From: an uncultured Bacteroidota bacterium
GTDB lineage: Bacteria > Bacteroidota > Bacteroidia > 2-12-FULL-35-15
Direction: 5' to 3'
Assembly: GCA_903833025.1 (NCBI GenBank)
Contig: CAILDT010000651.1
Location: 1-8,847, forward strand
DNA: 8,847 bases
Numbering within the stretch: position 1 is the stretch's first letter; each line of letters starts with the position of its first letter. Below, piece by piece: positions 1-5,190 of the stretch. The position numbers and the translations under genes were made by a program. The notes under the pieces were generated by a model, which ran no database searches, was not told the DNA's origin, and worked only from the letters and a program-made list of their open reading frames with translations.

Positions 1-168
1 ATGCTTGGGGAATGCCTACTTACCCAACAACTAACAACTAATAACTTGCAACAAACATTGGATGTAAGCACCTTACCAAGCGGCATTTACTTTATACAAG
101 TAGCTACAAGTGGTTCGGCTGGCTCACCACAAGAAAAAATAATAAGGAAGAAGTTTGTGAAGGAGTAA
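1..168 (+). CDS. C-terminal end of a T9SS type A sorting-domain protein (5' truncated)
   Basis: An open frame runs from the first base to a TAA at 166-168, giving 55 residues. The sequence contains LPSGIYFIQV and ends RKKFVKE, which is the second half of a type A C-terminal sorting domain. That domain directs secreted proteins through the type IX secretion system to the cell surface. The Met codon at base 1 is internal: it lines up with Val452 in the NVLGE motif of the GloVer protein encoded downstream at 422-1921, whose tail is nearly identical, including long identical stretches of DNA. Compared with that tail, this one carries a short Ser/Gly/Ala/Pro insertion before the final basic segment. 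The rest of the gene lies to the left of the window. Its passenger domain is therefore unknown, though a GloVer paralogue is the simplest guess. No terminator is visible after the stop codon. Confidence 0.8.
   Translation: MLGECLLTQQLTTNNLQQTLDVSTLPSGIYFIQVATSGSAGSPQEKIIRKKFVKE
76..102 (+). repeat. 27-bp direct repeat, copy A (T9SS sorting-domain coding DNA)
   Basis: This 27-bp stretch, encoding PSGIYFIQV, is identical to 1850-1876. A second identical block of 17 bp near the stop codon (148-164) matches 1901-1917. The DNA between the two blocks differs. The pattern suggests recent duplication of, or gene conversion between, two sorting domains rather than only protein-level conservation. Confidence 0.75.
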
Positions 169-195
169 AAGAAATGGAATTATTATTAAGTAAAT

Positions 196-248
196 GTGGC
201 GAGACGCCACTAAATAATCGGCACGAGTGGGACACTCGCGCCAGCGGG
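196..248 (+). repeat. REP-like paired-hairpin element, copy 1
   Basis: Two perfect inverted repeats lie in tandem. The first is GTGGCG-AGA-CGCCAC (196-210) and the second is CGAGTG-GGA-CACTCG (224-238). Each has a 6-bp stem and a 3-nt loop. They are separated by a TAAATA-containing spacer and followed by a GC-rich tail ending in CGGG. Copy 2 at 446-498 has the same architecture and length (about 53 bp). Such imperfectly conserved, palindrome-paired elements are typical of REP sequences mobilised by REP-associated tyrosine transposases. A C-terminal remnant of such a transposase begins immediately after this copy. Assignment to the REP class rests on structure and neighbourhood, since the genome-wide copy number cannot be seen here. 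Confidence 0.75.
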
Positions 249-414
249 AAAATTTATAGAACAAAAACTTGATTATATTCATAATAACCCAGTTAGAGCA
301 GGCATCGTGTTTAAAGCAGATGAATATAGATATAACAGCGCAATAGATTATGCTGATGGCAAAGGATTGTTGGATATATTTTTAATTCAACGACAATGGA
401 AAACCTATAGTTAG
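214..414 (+). pseudogene. REP-associated (Y1/IS200-like) transposase remnant, C-terminal fragment
   Basis: From about 247 to the TAG at 412-414 the frame reads FIEQKLDYIHNNPVRAGIV, then an EYRYNSA..DYADGKGLL stretch. This is the conserved C-terminal signature of Y1-family transposases associated with REP elements. These single-strand transposases recognise hairpins through a HUH motif and a catalytic tyrosine. Both catalytic parts are absent here: only about 55 recognisable residues remain. The frame closes upstream at a TAA (211-213), and the first residues (214-246) are read out of the REP-like element, so no start codon or N-terminal domain exists. It is a dead fragment abutting repeat copy 1, with repeat copy 2 beginning 32 bp after its stop. 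An internal deletion between repeats, or insertion of a repeat into the gene, would both give this structure. Confidence 0.8.
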
Positions 415-421
415 AAAATAA

Positions 422-1921
422 ATGCAAAATCAATTAAATAATAGTAAGGCGAGACGCCTTGTTAAATACGACGTAGCGAGACGCTACGCCGAACGGGGAA
501 CGAATTCTTTATTTTATTTTATTCTCTTCTTATTTATATCATTGAATTCAAAAGCGCAAACTCAATTGTGGGGTACTACACACGAAGGAGGAGCTAATGG
601 TTTAGGAACTATTTTTATGTCGGACAGCACAGGAAATTCAGTTCATACAGTTTATGATTTTCAAACTGGTATTGCTAAAGCCCCTTTGGGTGGGCTTTGT
701 TTGGCTAATAATGGAAATTTTTATGGAGTAACGGGGTTAAATGGCTTTCATCACGATTCCTATTGTAATAAATACAACTCAACTACTGGAATTTATACCA
801 ACATTCAAGATTTTTTTACTTACGCAACAGATGGTTGGTGTGCAAAAAGCCATTTAATAAAATCAAGCAGCGGAATGTTATACGGTTTATGTGCAATGGG
901 TGGAAACGGAAACGTTAATGCGTATGGAGTAATTTATTCTATCGATCCTATTACAGATACTTATAATAATATATATGATTTTGATAGTTTAAACGGTGCG
1001 CACCCTTATGGTAGTTTGATACAAGCAAATAATGGAAAATTATATGGAATAGCAGAAGGAGGTGGTGCGAATAATTCAGGAGTGATATTTAGTTTTGACC
1101 CTACAAATAGCATTTATACAAAGTTATATGATTTCCCTTTACCTATTGGAGGGCTTACTTATTACGGTAGTTTAGAACAAGCGACAAACGGTAAATTTTA
1201 CGGAGCAACACAATACGGGGGTGCGAATAACTACGGTGAACTTTTTTCTTTCAACGAATCAACAACTACTTTTACTGATTTGTACGATTTTGATTTTACA
1301 AACGGCTCAAACCCTCGAAGCAACTTAATTCAGGCAACAGATGGAAATTTTTATGGCTTAACTTATTCAGGAGGTGTTGACAGTCTTGGAGTTTTATTTC
1401 GTATTGATAGTAATGCTAATTATACTAAACTATTAGATTTTATAGGCATTAACGGTGCTTATCCAACAAGAAGATTACTGCAATCAAGAAATGGAAAATT
1501 ATTTGGAACAACGACTTATGGAGGAATTAATAACGTTGGAGTAGCTTTTAGTTATGATATTACAACAAACATCTATACAAAGTTAATCGATTTTGATGCT
1601 AATATCAATGGCTCTTATCCCGATTGCGAAATTATTGAAACTCCTGAATTGGGAATATTGGGAATGACTTGTTTGAGTAATAATTTGGAAATTATAGTTT
1701 ATCCAAATCCTGCAACTACAGAATTTACAATAAATGCAGAAGGCACAAAAATAAAAGAAATAAAAATATATAATGTGCTTGGGGAGATGCTGAAATCCTT
1801 CGATAAACTCAAGATAACAGGAAGTGAAACAATAGATATAAGCATTTTGCCAAGCGGCATTTACTTTATACAAGTAAAAACAGAACAAGGATTAATAAGA
1901 AAGAAGTTTGTGAAGGAATAA
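422..1921 (+). CDS. GloVer tandem-repeat secreted protein with T9SS type A sorting domain
   Basis: This 499-residue protein is predicted to be exported by Sec and then moved to the surface or released by the type IX system. A hydrophobic h-region (about 29-41) leads to an SKA|Q cleavage site after residue 45. Seven repeats of roughly 52 residues follow, starting near 47, 98, 151, 205, 257, 308 and 358. Each reads like GKLYGxxxxGGxxxxGVxF...YTKLYDF, the Gloeo_Verruco (GloVer) repeat. Seven such units would suit a seven-bladed beta-propeller (inference). Residues 424-499 form the sorting domain, with YPNP, NVLGE and LPSGIYFIQV. The ligand and function are unknown. ATG 422 directly follows an in-frame TAA (419-421), and no ATG, GTG or TTG occurs before the h-region. 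Translation must therefore start at 422 and cross REP-like copy 2, which supplies the Arg-rich residues from about 9 to 26. The promoter is unclear and would fall in the transposase remnant; TATATTTT at 375-382 is the closest, imperfect -7 match. Confidence 0.88.
   Translation: MQNQLNNSKARRLVKYDVARRYAERGTNSLFYFILFLFISLNSKAQTQLWGTTHEGGANGLGTIFMSDSTGNSVHTVYDFQTGIAKAPLGGLCLANNGNFYGVTGLNGFHHDSYCNKYNSTTGIYTNIQDFFTYATDGWCAKSHLIKSSSGMLYGLCAMGGNGNVNAYGVIYSIDPITDTYNNIYDFDSLNGAHPYGSLIQANNGKLYGIAEGGGANNSGVIFSFDPTNSIYTKLYDFPLPIGGLTYYGSLEQATNGKFYGATQYGGANNYGELFSFNESTTTFTDLYDFDFTNGSNPRSNLIQATDGNFYGLTYSGGVDSLGVLFRIDSNANYTKLLDFIGINGAYPTRRLLQSRNGKLFGTTTYGGINNVGVAFSYDITTNIYTKLIDFDANINGSYPDCEIIETPELGILGMTCLSNNLEIIVYPNPATTEFTINAEGTKIKEIKIYNVLGEMLKSFDKLKITGSETIDISILPSGIYFIQVKTEQGLIRKKFVKE
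446..498 (+). repeat. REP-like paired-hairpin element, copy 2, inside a coding region
   Basis: Two perfect inverted repeats occur: AAGGCG-AGA-CGCCTT (446-460) and CGTAGCG-AGA-CGCTACG (472-488). A spacer containing TAAATACG separates them, and a tail ending in CGGGG follows. The layout matches copy 1 (196-248): hairpin centres are 27 versus 28 bp apart and the total length is about 53 bp. Unlike copy 1, this one lies within the first 27 codons of the GloVer gene and is read in frame without a stop, encoding motifs such as KARRL and VARRYAERG. Confidence 0.78.
560..1594 (+). repeat. Seven tandem GloVer coding repeats
   Basis: Seven coding units begin roughly every 150-160 bp. Each encodes an (L/F)YG-x-x-x-x-GG-x-x-x-x-G core and a YDF-like end. 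Units differ considerably at the DNA level and in linker length (start-to-start spacing 50-54 residues), so this is an old protein-level expansion rather than a recent tandem duplication. The second unit is the most divergent and has lost the GG pair (its core reads NFYGVTGLNGFHHDS). Confidence 0.8.
1850..1876 (+). repeat. 27-bp direct repeat, copy B (T9SS sorting-domain coding DNA)
   Basis: Identical to 76-102 in the upstream partial gene and in the same position within the sorting domain. A further identical 17-bp block (1901-1917, matching 148-164) lies just before the stop codon. Confidence 0.75.
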
Positions 1922-1932
1922 CGATTCGCTCT

Positions 1933-2535
1933 CTAAAAATCCCCCGCCTCAATAAGTTTTATCGCCTGTTCAATATTTTTATCTTCTCCTTCGGCATCGT
2001 ATTGGTCTTTCAAATTATTGTCGAACAACAAAGCAACGCCTTGCCACATAAAAGCGGAAAACGAACCGCGCATATCTTTCACCACTTTGTAAGTGGTTTT
2101 TCCTGTTTCGCGGTCAATCAATTTTATTAAAATTCTGCCTTGTGTTAAACTCAAATTCTCCAACTCTTTTCCGAATTCATCTTTCAATTGTTTCTCCGCC
2201 GTTTTGGTGTATTGTTTTCTTTCCGATTCTGGCAAAGCCGCTAAAATGCGGTCGTACTCTTTCAACTTTGCGGCAGCAAGTATCGCATATGGATACACTT
2301 TTTTTACGTTGTATTTCAGTCGGTCCCAAGCAGCTTTTTGTCGTTGATTTTTAAAAACTCTATCCGCATAACACGTAATGGGTTCCAGCGTAACGTAAGG
2401 AATAGTATCTCCTTCGTAAACTACCGCTTGTACACGTATTGATTTTATTGGCAATACAAGCCCTTTGATAGAATCCGTTTGAGATTTAATAAGTAGAGGG
2501 TAAATAAAAAGAAATATAAAAATATATTTTTTCAT
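1933..2535 (-). CDS. DUF4294 family exported protein
   Basis: This 200-residue protein matches the Bacteroidota-specific DUF4294 family as I remember it; no biochemical function is known. A signal peptide is clear: Met-Lys-Lys, a hydrophobic stretch (about 4-16), then KS|Q near residue 18, placing the protein in the periplasm or envelope. The mature part has a family-like core: a short beta-rich start (about 25-52), W70 and KVYPYA (79-84), then a charged helical region (about 85-128) and LTQGRILIKLIDRETG (130-145). The length is ordinary for the family. ATG at 2533-2535 is the natural start because it opens the signal peptide and lies 16 nt from a TACCTTTG box. It is the last of three minus-strand genes, 54 bp after accC, and converges with the GloVer gene with only 11 bp between stop codons. 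Confidence 0.82.
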   Translation of the reverse strand: MKKYIFIFLFIYPLLIKSQTDSIKGLVLPIKSIRVQAVVYEGDTIPYVTLEPITCYADRVFKNQRQKAAWDRLKYNVKKVYPYAILAAAKLKEYDRILAALPESERKQYTKTAEKQLKDEFGKELENLSLTQGRILIKLIDRETGKTTYKVVKDMRGSFSAFMWQGVALLFDNNLKDQYDAEGEDKNIEQAIKLIEAGDF

Positions 2536-2551
2536 TTGTAATTTGGTGATA

Positions 2552-2559
2552 CAAAGGTA
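2552..2559 (-). promoter_or_regulatory. Bacteroidota -7 box for the DUF4294 gene
   Basis: On the minus strand this reads TACCTTTG, an exact match to the Bacteroidota sigma consensus TAnnTTTG, ending 16 nt before the start codon. No convincing -33 TTTG is seen at the expected spacing. It suggests the gene can be transcribed independently of accC. Confidence 0.5.
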
Positions 2560-2589
2560 ATACCAAATGAGTTATGAAAAAAATGGGGC

Positions 2590-4071
2590 TTATAGCCGAT
2601 TAGCTTTCCATTTCGAAATCTCCACTTCAGTTTCTGTGGAAGATGAAATGGCAGTTTTATTTTCACTCATTAATTTAGATGCTACAAGAGTCGCTATTAT
2701 TGCCTCCTCCTCATTTTCTTCAATCAACATTTCGGGTTTATAATAATGTTTTATAAAATGAGTATCGAAATTGCCAGAGGTAAATGCGTTGTGTTTCAAA
2801 ACAAATTTACAGAAAGGCAACGTAGTTTCCACACCTATTATTTTGTAATCATCAATAGCGCGAATCATCCTGTTGATAGCTTCTTCCCTATCTTTGCCAA
2901 ACGAAATTAGTTTCGAAATCATCGGGTCGTAATAAATAGGAATATCCATACCTTCTTCAAAACCATCGTCAACACGCACTCCCAAACCTTGCGGACGCTG
3001 ATAGGTTACCAATTTACCAATATCGGGCAAAAAGTTATTGGCTGGGTCTTCGGCATATACACGCACTTCCACACTATGTCCGTGAATTTTTAAATCAGCT
3101 TGAGAAAAAGAAAGTTTTTCGCCACGTGCTACTTTAATTTGTTCTTTTACTAAATCAATACCAGTAATCATTTCGGTAACGGGGTGCTCCACTTGCAAAC
3201 GGGTATTCATCTCCAAGAAATAAAAGTTTTTATTTTCATCCAATAAAAACTCAACTGTTCCTGCCCCTACATAATCACACGCTTTACCCACATTTACCGC
3301 ACATTCGCCCATTGCTTTTCTTATTTCAGGAGTCAATACTGATGAAGGTGCTTCTTCTATCACCTTCTGGTGGCGGCGTTGGATGGAACATTCGCGCTCG
3401 AATAAATAAACAATGTTGCCGTGTGTATCGCCCAATATTTGAATTTCGATATGGCGAGGACCGGCAACATAACGTTCAATAAAAACAGAGCCATCGCCAA
3501 AAGCAGAAGTTGCCTCGCTTACAGCAAGTTTCATTTGCTCTTCAAACTCTTCAATATTTTCAACAATGCGCATCCCCTTTCCACCACCACCTGCGGATGC
3601 CTTTATTAAGATGGGAAATCCAGTTGCAACGGCTACCTCTTTTCCCTCTTTTACTGATGTAATAGCACCTTCGGAACCCGGCACCATTGGTATTTTATAT
3701 TTTTTTGCTGCTGCTTTTGCTGATAATTTATCGCCCATAATATTCATTGCCTCTGGCGAAGGACCAATAAATGTTATTCCCGCTTTTTTTACAGCAGCAG
3801 CAAATCCAGCATTCTCGGAAAGGAAACCATAACCAGGATGAATGCCATCAACATTAAGTGATTTGCAAACTTCAATTATTTTATCACCTAGTAAATAAGA
3901 TTGATTAGATGGTGGCGGACCAATACAAACTGCCTCATCAGCATATTTTACAAACGGTGCATTTCTATCGGCTTCGGAATAAACGGCAACTGTTTTAATT
4001 CCCATTTCCCTGCACGAACGCATTACCCGCAAAGCTATTTCGCCACGATTGGCAACTAATATTTTATTCAT
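2590..4071 (-). CDS. accC: Biotin carboxylase subunit of an acyl-CoA (acetyl/propionyl) carboxylase
   Basis: This 493-residue cytoplasmic enzyme uses ATP and bicarbonate to carboxylate biotin on a carrier protein, the first half-reaction of acyl-CoA carboxylases. The N-terminal domain starts ILVANRGEIALR (4-15). The ATP-grasp domain shows the glycine loop KASAGGGGKGMR (157-168), RHIEIQ (206-211), QRRHQK (231-236) and EMNTRLQVEHPVTE (287-300). Counterparts of the E. coli catalytic and metal residues (Lys115, Lys236, Glu274, Glu287, Arg291, Glu295) are all present. The C-terminal domain runs to about 445. An acidic tail of about 45 residues ending SKWKANRL makes it longer than E. coli AccC (449); as I recall, Bacteroidota propionyl-CoA-type subunits have this tail. 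No biotin carrier or carboxyltransferase gene is in the window, so the substrate is not fixed. It lies 63 bp downstream of cphB on the same strand. Confidence 0.93.
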   Translation of the reverse strand: MNKILVANRGEIALRVMRSCREMGIKTVAVYSEADRNAPFVKYADEAVCIGPPPSNQSYLLGDKIIEVCKSLNVDGIHPGYGFLSENAGFAAAVKKAGITFIGPSPEAMNIMGDKLSAKAAAKKYKIPMVPGSEGAITSVKEGKEVAVATGFPILIKASAGGGGKGMRIVENIEEFEEQMKLAVSEATSAFGDGSVFIERYVAGPRHIEIQILGDTHGNIVYLFERECSIQRRHQKVIEEAPSSVLTPEIRKAMGECAVNVGKACDYVGAGTVEFLLDENKNFYFLEMNTRLQVEHPVTEMITGIDLVKEQIKVARGEKLSFSQADLKIHGHSVEVRVYAEDPANNFLPDIGKLVTYQRPQGLGVRVDDGFEEGMDIPIYYDPMISKLISFGKDREEAINRMIRAIDDYKIIGVETTLPFCKFVLKHNAFTSGNFDTHFIKHYYKPEMLIEENEEEAIIATLVASKLMSENKTAISSSTETEVEISKWKANRL

Positions 4072-4097
4072 TGATTGATGTTTTTTCTATTAGAGGA

Positions 4098-4105
4098 CAA
4101 ATATA
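4098..4105 (-). promoter_or_regulatory. Bacteroidota -7 box for accC
   Basis: On the minus strand this reads TATATTTG, fitting TAnnTTTG, 26 nt before the accC start and within the 63-bp gap after cphB. It would allow accC transcription separate from cphB. No clear -33 element is seen. Confidence 0.42.
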
Positions 4106-4134
4106 ATAGAATGAAACGGGATAAGCCACATTGA

Positions 4135-4998
4135 TTATTGAGTAACCAAGTTGTCTTTATAAAATTTTCTTTCTTTGAGATAATAAAAATTTCCTTTTTC
4201 CATCACGTGCACTATAAGATGTTCGATGGAAATGGGCGCGCCTTCTTCTATATCAGCGATGTTGGAATGGCGAATACTGTGTCCATCGAAAATTAAAATA
4301 AGTCCCGAACCGATTGCTTCCATTTTATTTCCTTCTTTAATAAGTACACCTGTATCTTCGCCCAAGCCAATACCAATGCAGCCAGGGTTAGATGCAACAG
4401 CTTGTGCCAACCTCCCGAAACGCCCACGCGTAACAAAGTGCGAATCTATAATCACATCTTTTATTAATGCTAATCCAGTAGTGATTTTTACTTCACCTTT
4501 TAATAACGCCCCAGTGCTGCTCCCTTGATATATCATTGTATTGCTCATTGCCATTGCTCCTGCACTAGTTCCGGCAATTACAAAGTTTTCATCATTATAT
4601 CTGTCAATTAGAATTTGCATAAAATCGGTGCCACCAAAAATCATTGTTAATCGTAATTGATTGCCACCTGTAAACATAACGCCATCGGCTTTTTTTATTC
4701 GCTCCATATATTCTGGGTTCAACGCATCTTCCCTGTTTTTAATATGAATAACACCAATGTTTTTACAACCTAATTTACCGAAAGCAGAAATGTAATTCTC
4801 CCCTACTTCCTCTGGAATTACAGATGCTGTGGTAATAATTTCGACGTGAGAATCCACACCCTTCATTTCCGATAAAATACGTTTGAGAATACCGAATTCA
4901 AAAAACTGGAGGTTTGCTTTTTGTTCAAAGTTAGGTTCTATTCCGGTGCCTTTGTCTTCGCTGCCACCTATTGATATTAATTTTCCTTTTGGAATCAT
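4135..4998 (-). CDS. cphB: Cyanophycinase (serine peptidase family S51)
   Basis: This 287-residue protein resembles cyanophycinase, which hydrolyses the storage polymer cyanophycin (multi-L-arginyl-poly-L-aspartate) to beta-Asp-Arg dipeptides. Key motifs are KLISIGGSED (6-15), FTGGNQ (109-114), the nucleophile elbow GTSAGA with Ser145 (143-148), DSHFVTRGRFGRL (185-197) with His187, and GLGEDTG with Glu214. Spacings Ser145-His187 (42) and His187-Glu214 (27) equal those of the Synechocystis catalytic set Ser132, His174 and Glu201. All catalytic positions are intact. No signal peptide is seen, so it should be cytoplasmic, acting on stored polymer rather than external substrate. The usual partner, cyanophycin synthetase, is not adjacent in this window. 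ATG at 4996-4998 is chosen because the conserved beta-strand begins right after it and a TACTTTTG box lies 25 nt upstream. A different S51 peptidase specificity cannot be excluded. Confidence 0.88.
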   Translation of the reverse strand: MIPKGKLISIGGSEDKGTGIEPNFEQKANLQFFEFGILKRILSEMKGVDSHVEIITTASVIPEEVGENYISAFGKLGCKNIGVIHIKNREDALNPEYMERIKKADGVMFTGGNQLRLTMIFGGTDFMQILIDRYNDENFVIAGTSAGAMAMSNTMIYQGSSTGALLKGEVKITTGLALIKDVIIDSHFVTRGRFGRLAQAVASNPGCIGIGLGEDTGVLIKEGNKMEAIGSGLILIFDGHSIRHSNIADIEEGAPISIEHLIVHVMEKGNFYYLKERKFYKDNLVTQ

Positions 4999-5023
4999 TG
5001 TTAAGTTATTGGTTTATGGGGTG

Positions 5024-5031
5024 CAAAAGTA
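5024..5031 (-). promoter_or_regulatory. Bacteroidota -7 box for cphB
   Basis: On the minus strand this reads TACTTTTG, matching TAnnTTTG, 25 nt before the cphB start. A TTG on the minus strand (5050-5048) lies 16 nt further upstream, slightly too close for a standard -33 element. Confidence 0.48.
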
Positions 5032-5095
5032 AACTCTTTAACATAAACAATTAACATTGTAGCTTTTTTATATCAACAAAATCAATTTAGTTATC

Positions 5096-5109
5096 AATAG
5101 TTAACTATT
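5096..5109. promoter_or_regulatory. 14-bp perfect palindrome in the divergent cphB/pentapeptide-gene region
   Basis: The sequence AATAGTTAACTATT is a perfect inverted repeat without a spacer. Its TAGTTA half also occurs as a direct repeat exactly 10 bp upstream (5088-5093 and 5098-5103). It sits between two divergent candidate promoters, about 40 bp from the + strand -7 box and about 65 bp from the - strand one, where an operator could act on either gene. In AT-rich intergenic DNA such palindromes can arise by chance, so this is only a candidate site. Confidence 0.25.
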
Positions 5110-5148
5110 AGCCAAAGGCGTTAAAACTCGAATTAAATAAATATTAAG

Positions 5149-5156
5149 TATTTTTG
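5149..5156 (+). promoter_or_regulatory. Bacteroidota -7 box for the pentapeptide-repeat gene
   Basis: TATTTTTG fits TAnnTTTG and ends 34 nt before the ATG at 5191. No -33 TTTG is recognisable at the right spacing. The leader between box and start holds a weak 6-bp hairpin (5163-5181). Confidence 0.4.
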
Positions 5157-5190
5157 AACCATTGATAAGTAAGGTTTATCATCACAAACA

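Noticed and set aside
196..498. CRISPR array
   Set aside because: There are only two spaced repeat copies, each with two internal palindromes and a gene fragment between them. No regular spacer pattern and no cas genes are present.
1583..1888. Minus-strand open frame of about 100 codons antisense to the GloVer sorting domain
   Set aside because: It lies wholly inside a well-supported gene, has an unlikely composition rich in Tyr, Phe and Cys, and shows no recognisable motif or promoter.
2575..2597. Possible terminator at the end of accC (GGCTATAAGCC followed by a T-run on the minus strand)
   Set aside because: It has only a 4-bp stem overlapping the stop codon, and the T-run does not follow directly.
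4226..4528. Plus-strand open frame of about 100 codons inside cphB, and similar ones inside accC (3421-3609, 3566-3832)
   Set aside because: These are antisense to strongly conserved enzymes, with low-complexity Pro/Ser-rich translations and no start signals.
5163..5181. Hairpin TGATAA/TTATCA in the leader of the pentapeptide-repeat gene, considered as a riboswitch or attenuator
   Set aside because: It is a single AT-rich 6-bp stem with no conserved riboswitch features and no alternative pairing.
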